Position numbers and translations under genes: made by a program. Below, one piece after another: positions 10,895 to 21,498 of a stretch of 30,769 nt of DNA. The notes under the pieces are model-generated. The model did no database searches. It saw only the letters and a list, made by a program, of their open reading frames with translations, and had not been told where the DNA came from. How positions within the stretch are numbered: the first letter of the stretch is position 1; the number at the start of each line of letters is the position of its first letter. The stretch comes from Scytalidium lignicola (lineage: Eukaryota > Ascomycota > Leotiomycetes). Where the stretch lies: the NCBI GenBank assembly GCA_002812745.2, contig NCSJ02000447.1:1-30769 (forward strand), written 5' to 3'.

Positions 10895-12223
10895 CAGGAT
10901 TTGAAAACAGATATACCAGTAGATAACAATAACAAATAACAACCTGAAGAAGGTTTTGAAGAAGGCTTTAAAGAAGAATCTGAAGAGGGATCTGAGGAAG
11001 TATCTGAGGAAAGTTCAGAAGATAGTTTTAAAGAAGACTAAGATGAGGACTAGACTATCAAGGAAATTAACATCCAGGAAGGAATGTTAAAGAAAGTTGT
11101 TATGTTACCAAAGTAACTTATTAGGTTAATAGAAGGATTAGCTGTTGGAGAATCGTCAAGAGTTGTAAGGAAAAAACTAGTACTTCTAGTACTTAAATCT
11201 GACTTAGAGCTAGTACTAAGAGCTCTAGGCCTGGACCCTGATCTAGACTTTGAATTAGAAGACAATATTGAACAAGTTCTAATGGTAACACTTAGAAAAG
11301 TCAAAATTGTCAGGCTAGACTTGTTCTATAAGGACAGAAAGAAGCTTAAGGCATATCTTGCTCAGATAAGAACTTATTTAATGTTAAATGATCATCTACT
11401 GCTTGGAGATACGTATAAGGTTTTATAAGTATCTACATACTTAAGAAGGGTAGTTAAAACTTAGTTTTAACCCTTTAAGGATGAATGGTTTATTACAAAT
11501 AGAAGAACAACAAACCAAGGAGTAAGAAATATCCTTAGAAGTTAGGAGAATTACATAGGAGAACTTAAACGCTTGTATGGGGATGTTGACGAAAAAAGGA
11601 ATGTTGAAAGATGATTAGCTCATCTTAGGCAAACCAAAAGCCTTAGTGAATATGCAATGTTTTATCATTAGTATACAATGTTAGTCAACTAGGAGGAGGA
11701 AGTGCATATACACTAGTATAAGACTAGACTCAAGGATTCTATCAAAGAAAAACTGTATCAACAACTTATGGTTATTACATTTGATATTCTTGTTAACTTG
11801 TCTATCAAGATTAAGAATGAACAATATGAAATGATCTTGGATAAGAAGGGAGGATCTTACTTTAACAGAAGAAAGACTGATGGCAAGAAGGATCATGGAG
11901 ACCTTATAAAGTTAAACACTATAAGGAAAGGGAAATTATTCAAAGGAAAGGGAAAGAAGTATTATGAAGGAAAAAGCAAAAAAGAGAATTCCTTTGAAAT
12001 CTTCTCTGAAGAACTTGATAAGAGGAGAAAAAACAAGTTATGTTTTAAGTGTGGACTTCTTAGACATATAGCTAATACTTATAAGAAGGAAAACAAGTTA
12101 AATACAACGGTTAAAGTTGAAGTTATAAAAATCTTAAGAATTATGAATATCCTGTTAGAATTATTAGAGGAAGAAAGCTTGAACAAGGAAGGAAACTTCT
12201 CAGAAGAAGAAGAAGAACAATAA
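10895..12223 (+). pseudogene. gag remnant of element B
   Basis: An acidic Glu/Ser-rich N-terminus (10946-11040) is followed by a gag domain near 11310-11790, including QIRTYLMLNDHLL and an RLYGDVDEKRNVE segment typical of Ty3/gypsy Gag. A stop-free stretch of 151 codons (11768-12223) ends with a basic region, a CCHC knuckle and an acidic tail. In the knuckle C (12041), C (12050) and H (12065) are kept, and the last Cys is Tyr (TAT at 12080), so RNA binding would be impaired. The zone from 10946 to 12223 reads in one frame. The TAA at 12221 may itself be a mutated CAA, because a readable frame continues beyond it. Confidence 0.8.
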
Positions 12224-13380
12224 GACTTGGTAATTATCCTAGAACTTATTGTTAAAACTAATGTAGATAAGATAATAACAATAAGAATCTTGGAAATAGG
12301 TTTTGTACTAATGAGAAGAAATCAGTGTATAAGACACCTTAAGAATCAAGGGGAGGTTGTTAGCCTAAATAAGTAGAGATTTATGCTAGGAGTTAGTAGA
12401 ATCTGGATGATTATGCTAGCAGAGTTTAAGGTTATACTAACAGAGTAATATCCTATTTCTAGAGAATTATTAGTCTTAAAATATTATTTGACGATTAGTA
12501 TAAGAGGACTAAGAGGATAAGAAATCCTGGACAAGAGTTAACTTTATAGAATTATATAGTAAGAAGAAGCAACAGTTGAAGAATAAGAACTTGACCTTGA
12601 GGATCTTGCTTTAGTCTATAAGACTAACTTACAAAGTATTGTTATAAAGAAAGGATCATGTGAAATCCTCTTACCAGTAAAAAGAACTAGGATTTAAGAT
12701 GATTTTGACTAGATGCCTAAAGAAGTTTAGATGATAATTGAAGAAGGGTTAAGTTATGTTATATAAGGAAGATACAATGTATAATATGAAGGACTTTTGA
12801 TGATAATCTACTAACAAGACTGATTAAAAGCTGAAACTTAGTACAAAGAAATTTGAGGATTAAGAAAATCAGTAGAACAATTGCTTAAAGCTGAAGAGTA
12901 TTATGCTTGACAAGAATAAAGGGAATTAGTAGAGATTGTTGTTGAACTAGTTAATTAGGATATAAAAGTGTTACTTATGGTTAATAAACTAGAGGAAGAT
13001 TTATTACCTTTAGAAGAACTTATTATGCTACCAAGAGAAGATGAACTTTTATAAAGGATTGATGAACAATTCAACCAAGAAGTAATAATGCACTTTTTGA
13101 ATTTTGTAGAAGGAATTCTTATAGTAAGTGATGTTTTTATTATTAAAATAAGGGAATGTCTTGGAAATGAAATAGTAGAATAAGTACAAGATGTATATGT
13201 ATTCATAAATAATAAAAGCCTAGATGGACTAAGACTAAGAAATCTTGTGAAAAGACAAACAACATTGTTCGAAGAGCTTGAAGAAAATGCTGAAAACCTG
13301 AAGATTAGCGATGACATGTCAGTTGATAATGTTAGAAACGTTAATCTTTACTTTATGAACAGTAAGAGTTTATTATATAT
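12224..13380 (+). pseudogene. Gag-pol connecting region of element B
   Basis: This stretch continues in readable but interrupted plus-strand frames. It is rich in Leu, Glu and Lys and lies between gag and the protease motif at 13410. I recognise no domain. It is probably the variable spacer between Gag and protease found in long fungal gypsy polyproteins. The 120-codon ORF on the opposite strand (12955-13317) is a low-complexity Ser-rich shadow. Confidence 0.45.
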
Positions 13381-16300
13381 TGATATAATGTTGTACAAAA
13401 AAGTCAATAAGAGCTTTAATTGATTTAGGAGCTAAAAGGNAACTTCATCAGTGAATAAGTTGTAAAATGACTTAAACTTAGCATGAGAGTTAAGGATAAC
13501 AATTATCTGATATTATTAGCGAATAATATTAAGGTTTAGAAGTATATTAATGTTTAAACTTAGAATTTAGATATAAGGTATAATAGAGACTATCAAGAGA
13601 AGATATCTTTTAATGTTATAAGGTTAAGAACATATTAGGTTATATTAAGAATTGAATAGATAAGGAAGTATAATTTAATAATTGATTGGAGAACAAGTAT
13701 AATTACCTTCTTGGAAGAAACTATGTTTTTGGGAATTGTTTATGTTAATAAAACCATGAAATATATACTTGAGGAATATTATGAATAGCTAGAGTTATTC
13801 ATAAAAAGACCTGATGATTTAGCCTTACCTAAGTACAAACCATAAGATCATGAGATAAAGCTTAAAGAGGGGTTTAGACTAGCTTATGGACTAATTTATT
13901 GAATAACTCTTGTTGAAGACAAGGTAATGAAGAAATGGTTGCTCAAGAAGATAATACTTAGAGATTTGTACAAAGAAGGTTATAGCAAAGCTAGAGCATT
14001 ATTACACTATGTAAAGAAAGGAGATAATCTGTTAGGATAACCTTATGATAACTATAGATACTTGAATAGTAGAACTAAGAAAGACTAATACCCCTTACCA
14101 TTAATAAATGTAATGATAAACAAGTTAAAGGGAGTTATTATATTTACTAAGTTGAACTTATAATTAATGTTTAATCTGGTTAGGATTAAAAGAAATGATA
14201 AATAGAAAGTTGTTATTTGAACAAAATACAGATTATTTAAGTTATTAATTATAACATTTAGTATGACTAATACTTTAACAACATAACAAAGAATAATAGA
14301 CTGAATTTTAGAAAGATATTTGGAGAAATTCATAATGGTATATCTTGATGATATAATTATTTACTTAAAGAGTATTAAAGAACATAAAGAGTATGTTAAG
14401 CTTATTCTAAAAGTGTTATAAAAGGTAGGATTGTATTATAAACTGGTGAAATGTGAATTTTATAAAGAATAAGTTCAGTTCTTAAGATATTGTATTTCTG
14501 AAGAAAAGATCAAAACCTTTAATGATAAGATTTAGTCAATCAAAGAATAAGAGGTACTTAAGACAGTTAAACAACTATAAAGTTTCTTAAGGTTAGTTAA
14601 CTATTATTAAAGATTTGTGAAAGACTATTTTAAAATCTTTATACTATTGACTAAACTTACAAAGAAAGATTAAGCTTATGAATAGAATGATGTTGTAAAG
14701 GAAGTATTCCAAAGTATTAAGGATGTTTTTATGAAAGGAAGTTTCTTAGGAATCTTCAATTTAGAGAAAGGAATAAGAATTGAAATAAATGCCTTTAATG
14801 TAACATTAAGAGTTATACTATCATAATTACAGTAGATTAGTAAATAACATTACCAAGTACTATTAACATTTTGGTTAAGAAAGTTAAACACTGCTAAAAG
14901 GAATTATCAAATATCAGATAAGAAGATGTTAACTATTATAAAAGCTTTAAAACATTAGCAGATGTATGTTGTTAGATTTAGTAAAATAATTGATATACTT
15001 TCAAATTACCATAACCTTTAATACTTCATGATTACTAAGCAGTTGAATGCTAAGTAAGTATAATAAGCAGAAAAGTTATTTAAGTATGATTTTAAGATTA
15101 CTCATGTTAAAGGCAAGGATAATGGAAGAGTAAATGCTTTAAGTTAGAAACCTAAGTATTTAGTCAAGGAGAAAGAAGAAAGTAAACTTATGTTGAAGGA
15201 AGATGAGAGTAGATTCTTAGTATACAATAGAGGACAACTTATGATTATAATAGCAATAACAAATAAATACTAAGCTGATTAAATCAGAGAAACAACTAAA
15301 AAAGGAAAAAGAGGAAAATATGTTATTAGATATGACTAGAGGTAAATAGAAGAAAATTGAAGACATTTAGTATAAAAACAAGAAGTTATACATACTAATG
15401 AAGTTAGTAAAAGAGTTTGTCAGAGAACAGTACAGTTTGTTATATAATGGACATATAAGAGTAGTTTGATGTTATTACTAAATCAATAAGGATTACTTTA
15501 TTGTAAAACTATAGTTAATAATTAAGAAAGTAATTATGGAATACAAGATTTGTAAGAAGGTTAAGAATCCAAGAAGGAAGCCTTGAGGATAATTATATCT
15601 TATACAAATACTTGATAATCTATAAGAATTAATTAAATGGGATTTTATTATAAAACTATTAGTTTTTACAGATTGCATGACAAAGGTTAAGTATAACTTT
15701 ATCTTTGTAATAACTGAACATTATACTAATTATGTAACATTTAAACTGTTTAAGGAGACTTAAGGAGTAGAAGAGGTAGTTAATATATTCTTATGAAGAA
15801 TAATGTCTTAATAAGGATTACCAAAGTAAATAATCTTTGATAAAGATACTAGATTTATATTTAAGTTTTAGGAAACAATAATAGCAAGAATAAGAGTCAA
15901 GAGAAAGTTGTTAACAGTATAACATTTATAAATTGATGGAAAAACGAAATGTTTGAATGAATGGTTAGAAGGATACCTTAGATGTTATGTTAATTATGAT
16001 CAAGATAATTAGGTTAATTACTTGTTAATGGTAGAGATAGTGTACAATAGTATATTATATGAATTAACTAAGATTACTTTATTTTATGTAAATTACAAAT
16101 ATAAATTAAAAGGGTTTTGTACTAGACTGAAGTTGGAATCTATAAGTAAATTAGCAGAAATCCATGTAAAGTAAATGGAAGAAATACAAGNAAAAAATTA
16201 AGAACTCATTTCAATATACTAAAGAAAGAATAAAGAAGTATTATGATCATAGATACTTGATGGAACTAATGTACAAAAAAGGGGATAAAGTTTATCTTCT

Positions 16301-16690
16301 TAGAAAAAACATTAAAATAACAAGATTAAGCAATAAACTAGACTAAGTAAAAATAGGATTATATGAAATCAAAGAAGTTTATAGACTTTTAACATATAAA
16401 TTAAAGTTATTAATAATAGTTAAAATATATCTTGTTTTTTATGTTTTACTTTTTAAACTAGTATCTAAGAATACTTAAACGTTAATACTAGAAGAAGTTA
16501 ATTTGGAAAGAGAATATGAAGTTGAGAAGATCATCAGTTATAGGATGTATTACAGAAAACTGTAATACTTGGTTAAATGGATAGGATATTCAAAGAGTAA
16601 AAATGGATAAGAACTTACTTTTAATCTCATGAGTTGTAAGGAGTTACTGAAAGCATATTATCAAGCTTATCTTAGAATAGATTTCCAAGT
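13381..16690 (+). pseudogene. pol remnant of element B
   Basis: ALIDLGA at 13413-13433 is the retropepsin active site, with the residue after Asp changed to Leu (TCA to TTA would explain it). The reverse transcriptase keeps YLDD intact at 14341-14352, within FIMVYLDDIIIYLKSIKEHK. The end of RNase H (FKITHVKGKDN) is near 15090-15125. Integrase has WDFI at 15638 and FDKDTRF at about 15836, the first two catalytic Asp neighbourhoods. A chromodomain-like tail (YEVEKI, then YLVKWIGY) lies near 16515-16620 and would target chromatin. Stops are common. Frame changes, some next to an N at 13440, make one product impossible. The 3' end overlaps the antisense gene. Confidence 0.85.
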
Positions 16691-17220
16691 GATAGAATTG
16701 CAAGATCAGAAAAGAAAAGGTTAACAACAGAGAAAAAAGCCTTACCTAGATTAGTGGAACATAACTTTTCAAATAGCTTCTCTTGCCTTTTTTTCTCTTC
16801 TACAACATCCAACTTGTCCAAAGAAGAAAGTCTATGATAGATCATTTTGCCAGCTTGTTAGTGAAGGAATTTCTTTTGTTTGTAAAGATGGGTGAGGTAA
16901 GCTACGTTCTTAGCCATGGCTTGAGTAGTCTTCTCCTCCTCAGCTTCAAGACAGGCTTCCTTCTTATTGAGGGTCTCCTAGGAAGTTATAGGAATACTTT
17001 TGCTTTTGTACTTGTGCCTTTACTGGATATACTTATTACAATAGTTGAATTCAGAGACTATTAGGCAAGTCAAATTATTTCAAGCACAGAAATCATAGGG
17101 AGACATCTTAATATTGTACTTTTCTATATGATCTCTTAGGTTTAACACTTCTTGGTATTTCCTTGATCTTCTTCTTTCTTCTGGAATAGTGTTGTCAGAA
17201 TATGAACATTTTGGTAGCAT
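16672..17220 (-). pseudogene. Antisense Zn2Cys6-like coiled-coil gene of element B
   Basis: One minus-strand frame of 183 codons runs from ATG (17220-17218) to TAA (16674-16672) with four internal stops at codons 47, 67, 81 and 121 and no frameshift. Codons 42, 45, 52, 61, 64 and 71 are Tyr, Cys, Cys, Cys, Tyr, Tyr, which fits C-X2-C-X6-C-X8-C-X2-C-X6-C with Tyr as decayed Cys. A helical stretch rich in Lys, Glu and Ala (codons 82-155) includes KKEACLEAEEEKTTQAMAK and LSSLDKLDVVEEKKRQEK. The gene lies between the chromodomain and the 3' LTR, against the element, and its tail overlaps the end of pol. From memory, Cys-rich plus coiled-coil hypothetical proteins with this spacing are common in fungal genomes. 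Function is unknown; DNA or RNA binding is inference. Confidence 0.7.
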
Positions 17221-17309
17221 GTTAAAAAGGAAGGATGGACTAACGAATAACAAGATTGTTCATGATGATAGTTAAGTGTCAGGGTAATGTTAGTGTAAAA
17301 GGGGGATAA

Positions 17310-17667
17310 TGTTATGGATTTGACTTAACAAGCTGATTGGTGTAGGCTTAAGGCTTGATATATGGTAAGAGTGTATATAGAAAACCTAGCAATCACATGA
17401 CTTGATTAGGACTTATGGGACCTGGAGGGTCCAAGGGGTCCATAGACTTGTGGGACTTGGGGGGTCTAAGAGGTCCAGTTGGATTTCCTTATCTATATAA
17501 GCATGCTGTAGGAATATAAGAGTAGACTTCTTGTGTTCAACCTAAATACATTACTAGATCTTACCCTTGACTTAGTCACCTGCTTGTGTGTCATATGTTT
17601 CTGTTGTCCCTGAACATTTACCTTACCCTTGGCTATCCAGTGACCTGGATGGCATAGTTTTGTAACA
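17310..17667 (+). repeat. 3' LTR of element B
   Basis: This LTR is 358 bp with TGTTA/TAACA ends. Its second half keeps more G and C than the 5' copy, for example in the CTGTTGTCCCTGAAC stretch. It is followed by the AATTA target duplication at 17668-17672. Confidence 0.92.
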
Positions 17668-17741
17668 AATTAAAGAATAATAGAGATTGTTTGATGTTAT
17701 TAATTAAGCATCAAGGCAATATTAAGATAAAAAGAAGATAA

Positions 17742-18082
17742 TATTACAACTTTTACCATTATAACCTAATAAGTACTAAGAGAGTAGCTTATAAAATGTC
17801 TATAGCTAACAAGGGTTAAGTTACATGATAAGTTTTAACGTATAAGGGTGTATAAGGATGTATAACTATACAAGTCTATACTAGTCTATACAACTAAGTA
17901 CTCATTTGTCTATATAAGAACATACTCTCTAAGCTTTAGTTAAGAACCTCATGTTCAACCTAAGTTACAACTTTACTATATATACTTGTTTACTATAATT
18001 ACAAACATCTTACTTCTACATAAACCTTGTGAGAGTGACTAGACTTACCCTACATAACTATGCTGTAAAACATCTTATAACA
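17742..18082 (+). repeat. 3' LTR of element A
   Basis: This LTR is 341 bp, gap-free against 4277-4617. Its start is decayed (TATTA instead of TGTTA), and almost all changes in the first ~110 bp are C-to-T or G-to-A relative to the 5' LTR. Its last ~60 bp are better preserved than the 5' copy. CTTCC follows at 18083-18087. Confidence 0.9.
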
Positions 18083-18930
18083 CTTCCTTTGACAATGAAA
18101 TAAAACTCCTTGAAATAAGTATTAAAGAAGAAGACAAAAGTAAATTAAACAATAATAACTTCTCTTATTATAATATTATTAAGCTAATAAAGAAGAATTA
18201 TAACCCTTTTGCTTCTTCTTGTTATAAAGTTTAAGTTTAACAAGTCTTGACTATCTTGATTCTTAACAGTTTATATATCCTTTGTTAAGAAAAAAAGATT
18301 AATATATTAAAGTTGTTTATATATAAAATGAAAAAAGACTAAAAGGTTAAAACATAATAAGAGACTAATAATATAATAGTAGTAAGTTAAGTATAAATTT
18401 GTTCTAAAATTTAATATTCTTTTAAAGTATAAGATTAATCTTTAACTTCTGTTAAAGAGAAGAGGAAAACCTCTTCTTTATAAACAAGAGTTAACAACTA
18501 AGGAGTAACTAAGACTTAAACCTTTATCCTTTTCCTTCCTTCACATGATTAGCACATTAAGGCCTTGACATTTAACCAACTATTATCTTGTTATTAATCT
18601 TTTAGTTTATCTTAACTTCTTAGTCTTTCTTCACTTTATGTATAAACAACTTTAACAACATTAATAATTATTATTATTATAGTATAATACTTTTTCAGTC
18701 AAAATAATAACTTTAATATTAATAAACTAACTAAATATATGTTTAAATTATTATAAGTTAAAACAATAGTTTTAATATTTTATTTTATTTACCATGTTAT
18801 CTTAAAATATAAAGCAAAAAATACATGATAATTACTCAAATTTAAAAGTTCTAATCTTATAAGTATACTTTTATATATCTTTGATTTATTAATAATACAT
18901 TAATTAATTATAACATTATACACTAAACTT
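18083..18930. other. AT-rich right flank of element A
   Basis: No gene or repeat is recognisable. It is AT-rich and stop-rich, and ends at an abrupt change to ordinary base composition near 18,930. Confidence 0.5.
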
Positions 18931-19444
18931 AAAAATACATGGAAAGAACTGACCAAGTCTTTACTTTCAAATCTTCTACGGTACCTCCCATACTAAAGCT
19001 ATCTTACTGCGAGTAAATGCTTTACTCTATGTACCTTTTTCCTAATTTGCCCAGTACCGTAACCTCCCGCTACCATCTTTAACTGCATTGAAGACTACTA
19101 CAACGAAACTGGCACCGCTGGCTCTCCATCCCAAGCCCCTTCCACGAAAATGAAGACAGCATACTTCTTCTCGTAGCTCAGATCCCTCACGCTAAAGTTA
19201 TATGCAAAGCCAATGTATCACTTGTGCATAACAAAGCTCCCAACAAGGAGACAAAGGTTATTTCGTCATGAGATATCGTCCCATTGAGAACTCCAACGTA
19301 GATCTGAAAGCAGAGCAGCTGATTAGTGCGAATCGTATTATAGGAAGACTGCAATAGGGCAGAGCAGAGAGACATGCAATTTAATGCTTCGTGTTCATAC
19401 GAGAACCCACCCAAGGAGTAGCCAATAGAAGCACCTTCAAAGTA
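18931..19444 (-). other. GC-normal stretch 3' of the nuclease-like gene
   Basis: The minus strand stays open for about 85 codons after the TAA of the nuclease-like gene (19444 to 19187), in the same frame. Another minus frame encodes a plausible peptide ending EKKYAVFIFVEGAWDGEPA before a TAG at about 19087. A good 3' splice signal (CTAAT, then TTTCAG) lies near 19300. The stretch may be 3' UTR, further exons, or a decayed C-terminal extension. I cannot decide. Confidence 0.3.
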
Positions 19445-20716
19445 TTACTCCGCCTCATCCATCTGCTCCATCTGATTAACATCATCATCATCATCAAAAC
19501 TACTGCACCCACACCCATAATCAAACAGCTCAGCACGAGCTGGAGAGCTGAACGACTCCACCATGACTTTTCTTTTACCAGCATCTTTGATGGGGCTGGT
19601 GCTTGGTGATGACAATGCTGCCGCCCTTAGTAGGAATCTCATAATGGTATATATCTTATCTCTCTGCACAGGATGCATCCAGTCCAACACCTGACTGCTT
19701 CTAAACACTCCATCATTATTAATCCGACTGAACACAAAGTTCTTCCCATCTGACAATAGGCCATACACTAAACAGTTTTGTTTCCCCTTCTCCTTTCTGG
19801 TGGTATGTATAACACCCATATAGGCTGCGAGTTGGGCCATAGCAGACAGAGATAACGGCGCACGCTTAGCTTCGACGATGACTAGATTGGTTGCCAATGA
19901 TTTTTTATCTCTAATGTCATACCAGATCGTATAATCAACATACCCGGAAAGCATCTTTTTTTCCCCTTCGTGTAGAACTTCCTTCAATATCGGCATCTCA
20001 TGTACTAATTGAAGTTTTGCAGGTTCATCTGGATCATCTGCGTTTGATTGGCCTTTTCCTTTCCCGTGTCCCTGGGCTTCATTTTCTTCGTAAAGTGCTG
20101 AAACCAATATCTGATCAATGATCATGCGAGAGAATTCTTCACTTTGTTTGCATCGTCTTGGAGAGGTGACGCAGCTAATTCGTTGAAGGTTGTCTATCAA
20201 ATACTGAGGAGTAGATATGGGTTTTATCTCATCGAATAATCCTGGCTCGCCGGCTCGTAGACTGAATAATTCGAGAGCCTCGTCTTCATAAACAAGAGAT
20301 GAAGGAGCAAGCTAGGAAAGTAAGCATAGGACCTTTAAAAAGCAGTTAATATAAAAGAGACTTACGGTCGGGATAGGAGGGAGAGCAGCATTGAAAAGTT
20401 GATCCTGGATTGCTTTTATGGTAGATTCTGGGTCAACTAGGGAAGCGGGATCGATGAGTTGCCGTAATATATTATCAACTAATATTTGTTTTTTCGCTTT
20501 CTTTGTACTGGATAAAAGTGAGCTGGGACTCAAAGTGTCAGAAAACTGAGGTGTGTGTGGCACGAGTAATGGTGTCTGAGGTGGGGCAGCTGGCCCTGTG
20601 GTGCTGGATAAAAATGGATTGGGACTACAGGAGTCAGAAAGCCGGAGTGTATGTGGAACTGATAGAGAAGTTTGAGCTGGAATGGCTGCTTGTTGGGACC
20701 CGCGTTGTGGATCCAT
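19445..20716 (-). CDS. PD-(D/E)XK nuclease-like protein (two exons)
   Basis: The exons are 20716-20366 and 20311-19445, joined across a 54-nt intron (20365-20312; donor GTAAGT, acceptor CCTAG), phase 0. The product is 405 aa from an ATG at 20716. Residues 1-75 are low-complexity Pro/Ser/Thr-rich. The core at about 220-310 has GYVDYTIWYD with Asp at 243, then LVIVEAKRA with Glu 264 and Lys 266, then a Gln at 277 in AMAQLAAYM. This D-X20-E-X-K arrangement on predicted beta strands is the signature of the restriction-endonuclease-like fold. The C-terminus is acidic with a run of Asp. Substrate and role are unknown. It could be a nuclease, a decayed relative, or an orphan tied to selfish DNA. No signal peptide or membrane segment is visible. 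Confidence 0.7.
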
Positions 20717-21498
20717 GACTGATAGGTCAGATGTCAGGATGATAGAAAAGTGGCTTTGATAGTTTGCTACCCCGGTGATCCAGATCTAGTAAAAAGATAG
20801 ATCTGATGACAATTCAAGGGAGTACTGATGAAAAAACGAATATCCCACGATCATAATATTCGTGCGTCGTCTCTTGATTCAGGAAGGTCAATGACGACTT
20901 TTGGGATGGTTTGGGGAATCTATTGCAATTGTGCGCTGAGCACAGACAACTAAGGGCTACGTTTAAGAGTAAAGCTTGAGGAATTATTTACGTTAAGAAA
21001 TTACGATTTCGACTGCAGAAGCTTATTATCCTCATAGCTATAACGGGTTAATCAGCCGAATCAATATAACCTTTTACATTTTACGACATTTTAAAAGATT
21101 ATTAGAGTATACGGATTTAGGCAATACAACTAAAGATGATAATTGAGTAAGCTGTAATTAATATACCGGTACCACACTTTCCTAATGAAGATGGTGGGAT
21201 TGTGACTTGAGGTTAAGCATTATAAAAAAACAATATAGAGCATGAGGCTAAAAATAAAGGTGACCTCTATATTTGATATTAATACTATAGAGTAGTTTTA
21301 GAGTATTCCTTATGTTTAAACTTATATCGAATGTTTAATGCAAATATCCTCTGGGTATAAGAAAACCTCCTCCTCATGACGCGAGAACAAGAAATAGAAA
21401 GGCATTGATATCATGAGTACGTATTCTACCCTACCTACCCTACTAAGACTTGTCAATAACTGGAAATCAAGAATGTAAGACTGAATCTTAGTAGTCAT
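20717..21498. other. Intergenic region
   Basis: This lies upstream of the nuclease-like gene and downstream of the 274-aa ORF, both on the minus strand. The left part should hold the nuclease-like gene promoter. The 21000-21350 part is somewhat AT-rich. I see no ORF, RNA or repeat. Confidence 0.5.

Larger units (their letters stand above)
10510..17667 (+). mobile_element. Element B: inner Ty3/gypsy chromovirus nested in A
   Basis: Element B is 7,158 bp with two 358-bp LTRs bounded by TGTTA and TAACA. It is flanked by exact AATTA duplications at 10505-10509 and 17668-17672. It lies in the same orientation as A and has the same gene order: gag, protease, reverse transcriptase, RNase H, integrase, chromodomain, then an antisense Cys-rich gene. 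The polypurine tract AAAAGGGGGA is at 17297-17306, just before the 3' LTR. Short stretches survive, including a 151-codon ORF at the end of gag, so it is less decayed than A, consistent with being the later arrival. No primer-binding site could be assigned after the 5' LTR. Confidence 0.92.
4277..18082 (+). mobile_element. Element A: outer Ty3/gypsy chromovirus, split by element B
   Basis: Element A has 341-bp LTRs at both ends, both closing TAACA. The 5' LTR starts TGTTA and the 3' LTR starts TATTA through G-to-A. Exact CTTCC duplications flank it. Without element B and one copy of its target duplication, A is about 6.64 kb. The internal order is gag with a CCHC knuckle, protease, reverse transcriptase, RNase H, integrase and a C-terminal chromodomain, which identifies a chromovirus. 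An antisense Cys-rich gene remnant lies between pol and the 3' LTR. Stops are dense and mostly TAA/TAG at positions where Gln is expected, so the element is dead. The segment between B and the 3' LTR (17673-17741) ends in a decayed polypurine tract. Confidence 0.9.

Noticed and set aside
12955..13317. 120-codon minus-strand Ser-rich ORF in element B
   Set aside because: It is the shadow of the plus-strand gag-pol spacer. Composition is biased to Ser and no motif or counterpart in element A is seen.
16783..17064. 93-codon plus-strand ORF near the end of element B
   Set aside because: It lies opposite the antisense Zn2Cys6-like gene and has no homologous counterpart in A. The minus-strand frame explains the region better.
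4277..18082. An env-like gene in elements A or B
   Set aside because: After the chromodomain no plus-strand frame with signal peptide or membrane segments is seen. The only extra gene is on the opposite strand.
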